NCBI GenBank assembly: GCA_025175895.1
Contig: CM045998.1
Coordinates: 16,291,153 to 16,355,152, forward strand
Origin: Wurfbainia villosa
Lineage: Eukaryota; Streptophyta; Magnoliopsida; Zingiberales; Zingiberaceae
Length of the DNA: 64,000 nt
Direction: 5' to 3'
Shown here: positions 34,160-46,109 of the stretch, one piece after another
Position numbering within the stretch: position 1 is the stretch's first letter
Layout of the letters: each line of letters begins with the position of its first letter
Notes under the pieces: model-generated
Seen by the model: only the letters and a program-made list of their open reading frames with translations
Told to the model about the DNA's origin: nothing
Database searches by the model: none
Translations under genes and position numbers: made by a program

Positions 34160-34660
34160 GAGATTAACATATAATCTCAAGGGCAGAAGCAGGGATACAT
34201 TATCCTACTACCCTTATTGTTGTCATCGTACATGTGGTATGAATCATATGCTACGATGTTATTCTCTTTACTAAAAAGAGCGCATGTTTTTCTCAAATAG
34301 CATCGTACAGATTTCGATCTAGACATTCCTAATGTCTAATCCTGAATTCAACTCATGAATTTTTATCTGGCTTCAAACATATTTAGTAAATAGTGGGTTT
34401 ATTTACTTCGATCATTATTCTACAAATGATCTCATCTTGATACAATTATCAAAACAACTCTAACTTACAGGTATATCTCTATTTACATATAGCTACACAA
34501 GCTAACCGATAAGCAACGGTCTTACCCCTATTCATACATAACAAATAGAGATGATTATCCATGTGATAGGACCAATCTCAACCTACCAACACGCTCACTG
34601 AGACTATTATTCGAATGTAACATGAACATATATATTTAATAAATTATGACATTTTACAAT
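34160..34660 (-). repeat. probable 3' LTR remnant of the decayed copia element
   Basis: It directly follows the RNase H stop in element sense and has the low-complexity, unconstrained look of an LTR. No partner copy is in the window and no clean ends were found, so it rests on position alone. Confidence 0.35.
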
Positions 34661-34674
34661 CAAATCATCTTATA

Positions 34675-35179
34675 TTATCTGATTGTCATTATAATTTTTG
34701 TTAAATTCTTCGAAGTCCCAAAGACTTCATATCCTTGAAATGACTCTTTAGTCATTGACTTAGTAAAAGAATCGACAAGCATAGCACGTGTAGGGATATA
34801 CTCAAGAATTATCTTTTTCTTAGCAACAATGTCCCTTATAAAGTTATACTTTATAGATATGTGCTTGCCCTTGTTGTGATATTTGGGATCTTTCGAAAAA
34901 GCTATCATAGCTTGATTGTCATAGTAGACAGTAACTAGACTCTCATTGTCTTTAATAATCTTCAAATGCTTTAGGAAATCTCCTTAACCAGACAGCTTCT
35001 TGCATAGTGGTTGAACATGTCATATATTCATCTTTCATTATTGACAAGGCTATACAAGCTTGTTTCGTGTTGTTCCATGAGATGGTGCCACCATTCAACA
35101 AGAAGATATAGCCTAATGTGAATTTTTTATCATTCATATCCCCAACCCAATCTGCATCTAAATAGACTTTCAAACTCAT
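34675..35179 (-). pseudogene. copia RNase H remnant
   Basis: The first frame (35179-34952) reads YLDADWVGD...TLGYIFLLNGGTISW, the usual copia 'YsDADwaGd..rkStsGy.f.l.gg.iSW', then ALSIMKDEYM for 'alStaEAEyia'. The second frame (34965-34675) reads VYYDNQAMIAFSKDPKYHNKGKHISIKYNFIRD, the C-terminal half with the catalytic Asp region 'yCDn.aAi'. A frameshift near 34955 separates them. RNase H removes RNA from cDNA hybrids. Confidence 0.8.
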
Positions 35180-35182
35180 ATA

Positions 35183-36274
35183 TGATAACTCATATTTTGA
35201 TGCATTATTTTGATTTATTCCTCGATATATTAATCCACTTGTATGCTTAAGTCATCGTATTTATCATGTTTTATGAGTATTGGATTAATTTAGTGTCTTA
35301 ATGTAAATACATGCTAATTTGATATCTTTAGTATTAATTTGTGGTTTACTTTATTTTTCAAGGGATATCAAGTGGAAATCGAGGATTTATTTGATGCGAA
35401 TTACTATAGCTGACGAAACACTGTAGCAGTAATGTAGCTACAGTGAAAATACTATGGCAAGCGAAAGATTTTCCCATATTCAAGCATGGTTGTCTGTGCC
35501 TTTTTAGCATGGTATTGAAGCATCATTGTAGCTATAGTGAAATTACTATAGCAGTTGAAAAATTTCTCAGAACACACCATGGCGCGCCGACCATGCCTTT
35601 TTAGCACGGTCGTGGTGTGTTACTGTAGCAACATTTGGGCAGTTATAAAAGAGGGGTTTAAGGGTTTTCTAGGGCATCTTCTTCACTCTTGAGCACTAGC
35701 CTACGCCTCCACATCCCTTACATGCCATTTCTTCATCGGATTCGACGAAGAATTGCTCCATCGAAAGAATTCAACGATGTTCCTCACATTCCAACCAACC
35801 GTCATCTCCTTTTGCAGATTCACGAAGGAGTCTCGCCTCAACGACAACATCCAAGCTTCACCGGATTCGAGAGAGCAAGGAGCCACCACTAAGCTTCTAG
35901 ATTTGGGACTTTGCATCATCTTTTCTATTTATTTCGCTCTAGAGACTCGATCGAGCTTCGTCAAATGTAACCAGAGAATTTTGTCCATTATTCGAGCATA
36001 TCTTAGTGGGATGATCATTTATTTCATTTGATTTCTTGTTACACATAGTTTAGAGTTGTTAATTCCTTTACATTTGAATTTAGATGAATTTTCAAGTTTT
36101 TACTTATACTTTCATTACCATAGTTTATTTCCATAATTCATGTTATCCAATGTAGTTGTATAATCCTCAAATTCAAAACTCGACCTATTAAGGAAAACCT
36201 TTACTCTAGAGTTAACATTCACCGTTACCTTCCTTGGGAGACGATCCAAGTCCCTATAGGAGAGGGTCCTATCA
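35183..36274 (+). repeat. solo LTR-like insertion inside the copia remnant
   Basis: 1092 bases beginning TGATAACTCATATTTTGATGC and ending GGTCCTATCA, so the ends are the inverted pair TGATA/TATCA. It separates copia RT from RNase H codons that are normally adjacent. It has a TATA-like TTATAAAAG (35643-35651) followed by a leader-like, pyrimidine-rich stretch, as LTR promoters do. No internal region or partner LTR is present. The flanks (ATATA and ACATC) do not match, so the target duplication is lost or the end is slightly misplaced. Confidence 0.5.
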
Positions 36275-37290
36275 ACATCTGATCCTCGCCCAAAGGTCTC
36301 GGGTCTCGGGTTCGATCGAAAATACCTAACTGCCAACAACATACTAATATCGTGACGCCACACAACATAGTGTACATCAAACTACCAATAGCACTAGCAT
36401 ATGTTTTTTTCCATCTCTTATTTCTCGGGATACATATTTTTATCGGCACTTTCACTATAGGTGTCCTGCTCATCTGCATATGTTGAAATATCAGACTTTA
36501 TTTATATTCTTTAAGACAAATTCAAAGTCCATCAATTCTCACGATCTTTTACTCCTAAGATGTACCAAAGAAAGTCGCTCTTTGACTTCTATCACAAGCT
36601 ATATGTTATTTTCTACTATCAACATATCATCAATATATAATGATAAAATGACATACTTTTCTTTTTTAGAAAAACACAATGATCCTCATTAATCATTTCG
36701 AAACCATAAGAAAAAATGACTTTGTTAAATCAAATGTTTCATTGTCTTGACGCTTGCTTTAACTCATATATTGACTTTTTAAGTCTACATACTCTCTTCT
36801 TGACCTTTGGAATGAAACCTTTTGGTTGTACCATATAGATTTTCTCGTCAAACTCACCATTAAGGAAAGTGGTTTTTTATATCCATTTGATGTAATTCCA
36901 AGTCATACTATGCTAGAAAAGCCAAAATAAGTAGTATTGACACAAACTTCACTACACGAGAAAATGTCTCTTCAAGTCAATACCCTTCATTTGAGTATAT
37001 CCTTTTGCAACCAAACAACTTTGTATCATTTAATCGACCCATCTGCTTTCCTATTTATTTTGAGAATCCACTTATTCTCAATTGCCCTTCAACCCGGAGG
37101 AAGATTGACTAAATTCCAAACATGATTCTTTATCATCGACTTCATCTCTTCTACCATTGCAGCTTTCCACTTTTCTCTAACATTACATCTCAATGCTTTC
37201 TCAATAGTTCGAGGTTCATCATCATCAACTGGAAGCATCATCATTGCCTCATTTTCAATATTAAATCTCTTTATAGGTTTGATCACAAAT
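36275..37290 (-). pseudogene. copia reverse transcriptase remnants
   Basis: 37286-37089 reads DDEPRTIEKALRC, EKWKAAMVEEMKSMIKNHVW and NLVNLPPG, the start of copia RT. 36420-36290 reads YASAIGSLMYTMLC, the end of RT ('yaSaiGsLmYam..TRPD'). In between only scattered similarity remains (for example IYMVQPKGF-like and YVDD-like traces near 36840 and 36630), with many stops. Confidence 0.7.
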
Positions 37291-37635
37291 ACTTCTTCAT
37301 AAATTAGACTGTTGAGAAGTCAACTCATGACTAGGTAAATTACTCCCACTCAGTTGACTAGACTCAAGCATCCCTTATGACACCTCTCTGGTCGATAATG
37401 TCTCATTCTCCTCAAATAGAGGAACTATCTTATCAATATCACCTCTAGCTGGGAACTCAGTTTCGAGGAAAGTCACATCTCTCAATTCTATTTCGGAGAT
37501 AGTTCCATCTCATTGCTCGCCAATAAAAACATAACCTTTAGAGGTTTTAGAATATCTTATAAAGATATATTTCTTACCTCTAAGACCTAGTTTTCCATAT
37601 TTGTGAGAGTTATTATAAACATAGGTAGCTGACCC

Positions 37636-38276
37636 CTAGGGTCTTAGATTATTTAAATCTGATTTTCTACTTGACCAACGCTCATATGGGGTAGATGGAA
37701 CTGATTTAGAAGGCACTCTGTTAAATATATAGGTTGTTGCTAATAATCCATCTCTCCAATAGGAAATCGACAAATTAATCTGAGTTATCATAGATCTAAC
37801 CATTTCAAGAAGAGTCGTATTTCTTCTTTCAGCAATCTTATTTTGCTGTGGAGTTCCTGAGATTGTTAGCTGTCTAATAATCCCTTTTTCATTATAAATT
37901 ATCTTAAACAGATCAGATAAATATTCACCTCCATGGTTAGTGCGTAAGGTTTTAACCTTATGATCCAATTGATTCTCGACTTCGTTCATATAAAGAATGA
38001 AGCAATCTAATGCTTCTGACTTATGAGAAATCAAATACACATGACCAAAACTAGTGAAATCATCAATAAACGTAATGAAATGGAAACCTCTCCATGCCTA
38101 GCCTTCACATTCATTGGACCATAAATATCTGAATGAATTGATTGCAATGGTGAATCAACCCTATGAACCTTACCAAATGGTTTCCTAATTGCTTTTTCAG
38201 CAAGACAATGCTCATATATAGACAAGGTAATTTTAGCACGAGTGTCTAGCAGGCCCTTTTTAGCTAATCGATTCAT
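37636..38276 (-). pseudogene. copia integrase remnant
   Basis: 38276-38031 reads MNRLAKKGLL, then CEHCLAEKAIRKPFG (the knuckle reads as EHC after wear) and SIHSDIYGPMNV, which contains the first catalytic Asp. 38040-37636 reads MYLISHKSEALDCF, TNHGGEYLSD (second Asp, changed to Asn in TDrGgEY) and GTPQQNKIAERRNTTLLEMV with the catalytic Glu. Thus D-x-E with the middle Asp lost, plus a frameshift near 38035. It cannot be active. Confidence 0.85.
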
Positions 38277-38640
38277 ACGTTCTTGTCCTACATGTCCTAA
38301 TCTAGCATGTCAAACATCATCAGATATATATGCATCACTAGTAAGAGCAATGTTTGAAAAACAACCATCATTTCCATAATTGATATCCGATTCTACATAA
38401 GAATCATGAAACCATTAGTTAAAAAATCATATCCAATTTTAAAACAGAATCAATTTTAAGTTCTACACAATAGCTATATAAATTCATACAATAACCTAAA
38501 TCAAGAAGACATGTCACAAAAACCAAATTTCATCTAATTTCAGAAGCATATATGACATCATGTAGAAATAAGGTATGACCACCATGGAGATTGAGTTTGC
38601 ACGTACCAACTCTTTTGACTTCAACCCTTGCATTATTTCC
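38277..38640 (-). pseudogene. copia pre-integrase / protease-side remnant
   Basis: The minus strand reads ARVEVKRVGTCKLNLHGGHT and FLHDVIYASEIR, the 'v.g.G...l.l..g....L.dVlyvPslr.NLiS' region between protease and integrase, with stops. The element breaks off near 38640. Confidence 0.55.
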
Positions 38641-38759
38641 TATATATATTCACTTGTTGCCAATTGGTATTCGATGATACTCTACGAATATAAATCACTC
38701 TCAAGCTGCCCCACTGGCCACCGACACCACCACCACAGTGAACTTATTGCCCTTGATGA

Positions 38760-40619
38760 TTTGTGAGTCTGAGATTTACGCGGGATATTCTGATTGTTAT
38801 CTATACGGTCTCGTTAATCTGTTGTGAATAATATATTTACCTGTGATACGGTTATCATACTGCATTACTATTGTGATGGTTGGTTATGTGGATATAATTA
38901 GTGGAATGCATCTTGTTGCATAAGTGCATGTAGCCGAGTACATTTATAGTCCTTGATTCGATCATCATGTTATATCACTAGAGTATGTAAAGTTCTAAAT
39001 GTATACTTGATTGTTTTATCATATTACCTTGCATTGTGCATCTTCTATCGGTCATGACTTCGGTGTGTGGTTGAGTGGGTTGTCAGTGGAGTTCTATTTA
39101 CGGATATATATATATAGAGTGTCCCGGAGGGTTTGCGTGCATAGAGGAGTCATCATCATATTACATGCATGCTGTCGACTTGGTCTCCCTTGTGGTTGAG
39201 AGAGTCGTCAGTCATTACTGCACCCTCGGTCACTCAGGGTAGTGGTAGCTAGAGGTGCATGCAGTCTTGTCCTGTCATGTAGCACTCGGCCACTCGTGGG
39301 TCGTAGTGTTGGAGTGGCTAGCAACAATGACCCCTTATATGTAGCTAGTAGCTACTTATTCATATTGCCCATTCGGCCACTCGAGAATAGTAGTAGCTGG
39401 AGTTGGGACAATTGTCATGTCTTGCCCACCTAGGCCACACAGGGGGATCGTGGTAGAGAGGTGTGCAAGCAGTGACCATGCATATGCATTGCCATGTGAG
39501 GTGGCGTATATGTGTGTGACACATATTGCATATGCATTGTCATGTGCGGTGGCATATATGTATGTGATATATATTACATATGCTTGTGATATGTTGCATT
39601 TATTTGATATATGGATGTTGCATATGTATGACATTGTTTATGCATATCATCTTCATGTGTTATGCTATTTATGACACTCATGTGGCTTTGAGTTGTACAT
39701 AGGTGTGATATCGTTCATGCATGTTATTGATATATGTTATGCATTAGATTATATGTTGTTCATGTGATTACGAGCAGGATCATTGCAGATCATTATGTAG
39801 TTTGATACATTACACCTATTCAAGTTGGTATATAACATTTGATTATCATTATGATAGTGCATTGGATGGACTTGATATATAGCATTTGATTATGATTACG
39901 ATCCTGCATTAGATGGATCAGGTTGGTATATAACATTTGATTATCATTATGATACTGCATTGGATGGATCAGGTGATGGATCAGATTGCTATATAGCATT
40001 TGATTATGATTATGATACTCATTGGATGGATCAGGTTGGTATATAGTATTTGATTATCATTATGATACTGCATTGAATAGACGAGGTTGGTATACCTATT
40101 TGTTTATTACTAGATCACTGTGAATGATTTATTAGTGTTTGTGAGATTGTATAATTGTTGATCTCCATATGTATATTTGGTTAAGGTACTATCTTTCCTA
40201 TACCACTGAGTTTTATACTCACCACAACACAACTAGGTTTTTCTTTCGCCCAAGTAGTAGGTAGAGGATGTTGCATGTGCTTGGAGGTCATGTCTGCTTA
40301 TCTCATCTCACACCAAGCGTTTGGATTTTATTCCATAATGGTTTTGTATTATTTTGGATTGTGATTGTATTGTCATGATATTTGGCTTTTACTACTGATT
40401 CGATTGTGGTATTGGTTTCTATTATATTTCTTGTGGTGAAGTTGTACCGATATGCATATTTTTTAGTCTTGGTATTTTATATTTGTTAGTATTATTTCAC
40501 TGTGATATATGGCTTATGTGTGCTAGCAGCTATTTGAGTCTTGTATCAGTATTGTATCTTATAATATCACAGGAGGGTACCGTTCGATCGACAGATAAGT
40601 ATGCTCTCGGAGCGTGATA
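38760..40619 (+). repeat. truncated Ty3/gypsy LTR (3' part)
   Basis: It shares the family's 3' LTR modules: a CTCCCTTGTGGTTGAGAG block at 39180, the CTCGGCCACTCG blocks at 39290 and 39372, and the ending GCTCTCGGAGCGTGATA directly before a primer site. Compared with complete LTRs it lacks the first 1.5 kb or more. The 5' border is not sharp (38640-38760). It is more diverged than the other copies in the window. Confidence 0.65.
39824..40097. repeat. about 54-base tandem repeat, five units, in truncated gypsy LTR
   Basis: Units share GGTATATAACATTTGATTAT and GATACTGCATTGGATGGA with scattered changes and one shortened unit. The array is absent from the other LTRs in the window. Confidence 0.8.
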
Positions 40620-40626
40620 ATTTTAT

Positions 40627-40639
40627 TGGTATCAGAGCC
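40627..40639 (+). other. primer binding site (tRNA-iMet) after truncated gypsy LTR
   Basis: TGGTATCAGAGCC seven bases downstream of the LTR end. It is followed by 5' leader sequence (to about 40975) like that at 12254-12700. Confidence 0.8.
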
Positions 40640-40995
40640 TAGGCTGCGAAGTCTACATATGAGTTTTCTGTTGTGTTTTGGACATCGTATTTTGTTTTAT
40701 ACGATTTTGGTTTTGTGAGTTTTGGGATTTGACAACAGTGGGACATCTCCGAGCTATAAGATTTAAGGTATGATAATCGTTATTCCATATCCTTGTGTTG
40801 TCTATGCATTTAGTTGTTTATAACAGGAATGTCATATAGTGTGTTAGTCTATTCATAATCGTGGTTTGGGTTGACCACGGAAATGACTAGTTGAGTCCGT
40901 GAGTCTTGAACCTATTTTCAAAAAGGTGAATTTCTTTTGAGAGTCGACTAATACTGAGTTGGAAAGCAGGGGTCAAATTTTAATACATCGGAAAG

Positions 40996-41029
40996 AATAT
41001 ATATATATATATATCTATATATATATATA
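40996..41029. repeat. imperfect (TA)n microsatellite
   Basis: A TA run with one C interruption near the start of the damaged LTR, at the same place as the TA run in the LTR at 8635. Confidence 0.85.
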
Positions 41030-42562
41030 ACAAATTAAATAAAAATTAAAATAATATAATTTAATAATAATATAATTTAATTATGAGATAAATAAAATAA
41101 ATTTATTTATTTATTTTATTAAATGAAAATTAATTATTTATTAGTATTTTTGTTGATAATTTCGGGATAAGCTTTTATCATATGGGACTAAGTATCCAAT
41201 AATAAAGTTGATTGTTTGAAAAATAGAAATTTAAATATTAATTTTTAATTAGAAAAGTTCAAGATAATTTTATTAGACTTCGAAATAGTTTATTTATCTT
41301 ATCCGAAAGATATGAATATTTTTGGATATAATTGTTTGTGGATTAATTCAAAGCTTAGTTATTAGCTAGATCAAAATTTCTAGGACTTGAATTAAAAGAA
41401 TTAATCCAACTGATTAATTCAATAAAACCTAGGTTATAAATAAACCTAGGGATTTAGGGCATTAATCGTTTTCATTAACCTCCCCTCCTCTTCGGCACCG
41501 ACTTCCACCGCGCACCTCCGCCCTGCCTTCCATCGCGCTGCAGCTCCGTCGGCCTCCCACACGCACGCATCACGTGCTCACCGGTCGCTTTCCGGCCAGC
41601 CGTAGCCACCGCGACTTGTCCCTGCCCCCACCGCGGAAGACTTCGGTGGCGCACCGCATTTCGCTGCTGCCGTCACACTGCCAACTGACCTCGTAGATGA
41701 TCGCCAACCTTGCGTTGCCGGTGTCTCCTCCGAACATCAGCAACCTCGCAGACGATCGCTGACGCAGTCACGGCAATTGTTGTCGACCCATGGCAACCGC
41801 GCCTCCACCGTGCTGAGTCCACTCGAAATCGCCGATGTGCGGGTCGTCTTCTCCTTCGAAGCCACTTCGGACGCTGCTAGGAACTCAATTGTCGTCGCCC
41901 GCTCAGTTGAAGACTGGTATCCAACGATCGCCGATTGACGCTGCGAAACAGGGCAAGGAACCGTTCAGTTGGGCTAAGTTATTTAGGTAAGCCGAAGGAT
42001 TTTAATTCCCTTTTTGACTTAGGTGATGGATCAATCAAATGTAAGTAGCTTAAGATTAATTAATTCAAACTTGATTAATTGATTGGACTGGGCTAAAATA
42101 ATTAAATGGACATCGTTAGGTTAATTAAGGGGGGGACAGATTTATTAAAAATCTTGACAATTAAATTAGATAACTGATAGTTGAGTTTACAATGATTAAA
42201 TTATTTAGCAGGGTTGGAAGCAGAAGCGCATTCTCGGATTTAGAGATAATTAAGATGCTCTGCCATCAGAGGTGGGTGGATCTTTAACTTCTTTAGAATT
42301 TAGTGCATAGTTTTATTGGTTATGTGGTTTACTTATGTTATTGCTAGAATTGCTTTGATACTATATTCGCTGAATCCTTGGATTCTAGGTTGCTTGCTCA
42401 TCATTAACATGTAGTTATTGATTGATATTACTGTTATATGTGTCTATTTATTGCTGAGATATAAATAGGTAGATATTGCTAGTAGATGCTTACCTATCAT
42501 TTGTTGGATTGGTATTATGATTGGACTAGTGAAATAGTATAATTAAGATAAGATTAATTGTT

Positions 42563-42870
42563 AGAGAATATATAACTTTTCTCCTATCTCGGTTGCCAAC
42601 TATGTCTCCCATTCATGGTTGAGAGGGTCTGCAGTAGAGGATATATAACTTTTCTCCTGTCTCGACTGCCAGCTATGTCTCCCATTCATGGTTGAGAGGG
42701 TCTGCAATAGAGGATTTATAACTTTTCTTCTATCTCGGCTGCTAGCTATGTCTCTCATTCGTGGTTGAGAAGATCTGCAGTAGAGGTTCTCTACTTTTGA
42801 ACTATGGTTGCTTTGTATACCTATGGTCGATTATGTCTTCCATTCGTGGTTGAGAGGATCTACCGCGGAG
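42563..42870. repeat. 73-base tandem repeat, three full units plus a partial one
   Basis: Units share AGAGGATATATAACTTTTCT and CTCCCATTCATGGTTGAGAG with a few changes each; the fourth is shortened and more worn. It lies at the same relative place as the 41-base array in the other gypsy LTR, but the unit is unrelated in sequence. Confidence 0.8.
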
Positions 42871-43244
42871 TTATACTCTTGGACTACTCGTTCGGAGTTA
42901 GTGATGGTTGGATTTGTGTATCGTCTATAGCTAGATAGCTACCTTACATCTTGACTGCCCACGAGACCCGGTCGTGGTAGCATGTTGTTGAGTGTAGTCC
43001 ATAGCTAGATAGCTATATACTCTGTCTGCCCACGAGACTAGGTCATGGTAGCATGTACTTTCCTTCTGTAATAGGCAAAAAGAAGAAGGACATCTCTGAG
43101 CTATAGGAAAAGTATTGTCTATAGTGGTTACTGTACTTTCCTTGTGTAATAGGAAGTTATCATAATGTTCCTGTTAGATACTTACATATTTGCTCATAGT
43201 AGGAAATGTCACCTAGTGAAATTGCGCCTACTCATGGTCATGGA

Positions 43245-45494
43245 TGTTGGGTTTCCGGCACTGCGACGAGTGTGTGTTCGAACATGTTTCGTAAACATGT
43301 GCACAGCGAAAGAATTAAAAAGCAATAAATCTAATTTATTACAATACACACATCACACGCATGCATAGTACAACATGTGTAGACATAATCGTAGTTTCAA
43401 ATTTTGCAATTAAAGGAAATTACTCTAGTTATACCTGACGTATTACGTGCAGCGGGAATGACATCAACCAAAGCGACTCTCGTTAGAATCACCTCTATCC
43501 GTATCCACGCTAAGTATCGTCGGGATGACTTCACAAAACCACGAGTCTCGTCTTCGTAGGAGTCACTAGCCTCGTGTCGAAGACGATGTGATCGAGAGAA
43601 GATCACAATCTAAATCAAAATTCGGATTCGAAAACGAGTCCCCAAAACTCGCTTCTCTAGAGAAATATTCGTCAACCGATTGACGAATCTTTGGTCCTCC
43701 ACCTATGAGGATTACCGAAGATCGAATCCCCGGTAAGGTAGCTGCTGTCGGAGCTCCAAACGTCGTCCAAATGACGCTCAAACACGTAAGGAAACAAGCT
43801 ATCCAAAAAACGGGATAGCTTGGTGGAGGATTTGTTCCGGCCAAAGAGGATGGTCGGCCAACCCTTGGTCGCCGGAACCAAGGTGAGTCACCGGAGGGTC
43901 ACTGGAGGATGGTCGACAACAGCTTGGATGCCGACAGCAAGGGTGGATGGCAGTACAAAAGTTGGGCGGCAGCAAGGTTGGGTGGCAACCTTGTTGGGCG
44001 GCAAGGCGAAGAGAGGGAGAGGAGAGGAGAAGTTTATTTCCCAAAATAAAACTTAGGGCTCTCCAAAAACCTAATCGCGTTTTTATAGAGCCCGTGTTTC
44101 TTAACCATTAAGAAAACTTCTCCTTAAAGTTATTGGTTCATAACCAAAACCTGTTAACCCGCTCCATTAACTTAAGTTAAAATAAACCGAACCGAGTTCG
44201 CCTATTTTAAGTTAAAATGAACCGAACCAACTTTGGTTCATTCGTTTAAAACAAATCAAACCCCTTTGGTTTATTCTCTACCATTGGATTAGAACCAAAC
44301 TAATTTGGTTCATCCATCATGTCTTCATAAGACTCGACCCATCCATGCTTCCATTGCGACTAAAACAATTTCATGCTCGCTCCTTGTTTGGTCCAACCAA
44401 ACCTAATTTCTCTCGATCTGAGAATCTCATTCTCAAGCTCGTTTTAAATCCTTCGGATTACGCTCGTTGTGCGTGTGACCAAATAGGTTCTCGATTTATG
44501 TTGGCATCTATAATTAACCATTAATTATAGAACGATCATGAGTGACACCTAGTAGTACATCATGATCCCTAATTAACCGAAAAATCAACAGTTGATCTAG
44601 AACCACTTCTGAAACCCTTCAGAAGCTACAATAAATCGTGCCCCGTTCCCTTCACGCATCTTATACCCACTTGGTTCAGGACATGGTCTATAGTGTCAGT
44701 CCCCACTAGGTCGACTACATCACACCTAGCTCAAGTATCATTTTCTCATCCTATGGATTCTAGTTACTACACATGTATCCAAGAGTACCTTACTCTAAAC
44801 ATGTAATACTTTGGCCAAAGACTTTAGTAACAATCCGACGAGAGGCCATGGGTATACATCTCCTCGCAAGGAGTGATGAATCCTTTATAGGCTATTCAAA
44901 CACCTTTGGTCATTTCGACTTATACCCAATCATCTCGGGTCCACATCTCCTCAGAGATGCTTGCTTAAGATGTCAAAGCATAAGTCTTCATGACCAAGAT
45001 GACTTGAATACCGCAAGTCAAAGGAACATCGCACTTAAGCTGCAGTAAGAACTTCATTGACACATCCATATATACAGAGAATCATATGAAGTCTTACAGC
45101 TGGTCACTCCAATGAACTAGTTACCATAACTAGCATCCACGATTAACTCCGGACATTACAATGTCTCCAGCCAATGAGAATCAGCTGCTTGGATACACCA
45201 AAGAGTATACCTCGTGCTAGTCTCGACAGAATTGATGGTGTCCAAATCCATCAATTTATCGACTAGGGATAATTCCAATACATCACAATTATACATGTAG
45301 AGATGCTCACTAGTTGTAATCCAATCACAAATTCTCTCATGCTGTGAATCGTATTGCGGACATTCAGTAAATGAGTTTAATATCCAATCAAATACATGAA
45401 AACATGTATACTCAAATAGTGAATCTTTGTTTATCAAATAAATAGTACAATCGTAAGGCGATTGCCTTAGGATACCTCTCATATATTACTAACA
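43245..45494 (-). repeat. 3' LTR of Angela-like copia element
   Basis: 2250 bases, plus-strand start TGTTGGGTTTCC and end TATTACTAACA. It pairs with 50482-51895 plus 62567-63387 (about 2235 bases). Frames at 43566-44056 and 44773-45482 recur in the other LTR as copies and show no protein motif. Confidence 0.92.
44081..44090 (-). promoter_or_regulatory. LTR promoter TATA box (3' LTR copy)
   Basis: The minus strand reads CTCTATAAAA, followed by a purine-poor leader start. The same box is at 51301-51310 in the 5' LTR. It is well placed to be the RNA polymerase II core promoter of the element. Confidence 0.55.
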
Positions 45495-45508
45495 AACTCC
45501 CACTTGGC
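45495..45508 (-). other. polypurine tract of copia element
   Basis: The minus strand reads CCAAGTGGGAGTTT directly before the 3' LTR. It primes plus-strand cDNA. Confidence 0.8.
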
Positions 45509-45517
45509 CTAATGTCA

Positions 45518-46010
45518 ATTGCTACGGTATCCAATACCATAAGCTCTAACATGACCCTCAAACTTATTTTGAGGTAATGCCTTAGTTAAAGGATCCACTA
45601 AGTTTCTTTCAGTGGGAATCTACTCGATTTGTATTTCCTTCCTACTAATGATCTCTCTAATCAGATGATAGCGGCGAAACACATGTTTGGATTATTGATG
45701 AGACCACATCAAGTTCATAGATGAACTTCTTGATCCAAACCGCTTCCTTTGCTGCTTCCGAAGCTGCAATGTATTTTGCCTTAATAGCAGAATCCGCTAC
45801 AGTGTCTTGTTTGGAACTTTTCCAACTCACTGCGCCCCCATTCAAAGTGAACACGTACCCAGACTGAGACCTGGAATCATCCTTGTCTGTCTGGAAGATG
45901 ACATCCGTATACCCGCATATCACCATGTCTCTTTCTCTATATATTAGGAACACATCCTTAGTTCTTCTCAAATACTTAAGGATTGTCTTAATAATCGCCC
46001 AATGATCCAT
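45518..46010 (-). pseudogene. copia RNase H, lacking the CDNN active-site segment
   Basis: Reads WAIIKTILKYLRRTKDVFL, CGYTDVIFQTDKDDSRSQSG, NGGAVSWKSSKQDTVADSA and EAAKEAVWIKKFIYELDVV. It should then continue with the 'lyCDNngAIaqakep.sHqkSKH' block. Instead the sequence jumps after VVSSI straight to a frame reading HVFRRYHLIREIISRKEIQI, then NLVDPLTKALPQNKFEGHVR and a stop. About 80 bases are missing, including a catalytic Asp. One more stop follows EIQIE. Confidence 0.85.
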
Positions 46011-46109
46011 TCCTAGATTAGACTGGTATCAGCTCTTGACACTCAGAGCATACAATACATTGGGCCTTGTACATAACATAGCATACATGATAGATCCTAT
46101 TGCGGATGC

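Larger units (their letters stand above)
34160..38640 (-). mobile_element. decayed Ty1/copia element with an inserted solo LTR
   Basis: Minus-strand copia pol in the correct order: pre-integrase region (38630-38277), integrase (38276-37636), reverse transcriptase pieces (37286-36275), RNase H (35179-34675), then an LTR-like stretch (34660-34160). All parts carry stops or shifts. A separate LTR (35183-36274) sits between RT and RNase H. The upstream end (gag, 5' LTR) is missing; at about 38640 the sequence changes to gypsy LTR material. It is clearly older than the other copia elements here. Confidence 0.75.
40976..43244 (+). repeat. damaged Ty3/gypsy LTR and leader, left part of the outermost element
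   Basis: The start (TTTAATACATCGGAAAGAATATATATA) resembles the family's TGTAAAATACCACAGGAATATATATA. It is followed by AT-rich sequence, a GC-rich leader-like block (41480-41900), tandem repeats (42563-42870) and the CCCACGAGAC..GGTCGTGGTAGC module (42958, 43020). There is no GCGTGACA end or primer site; near 43090 it changes to leader sequence (GGACATCTCTGAGCTATA, as after the primer site at 40742). The copia element at 43245 then interrupts it, and gag debris resumes at 63388. Confidence 0.5.
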
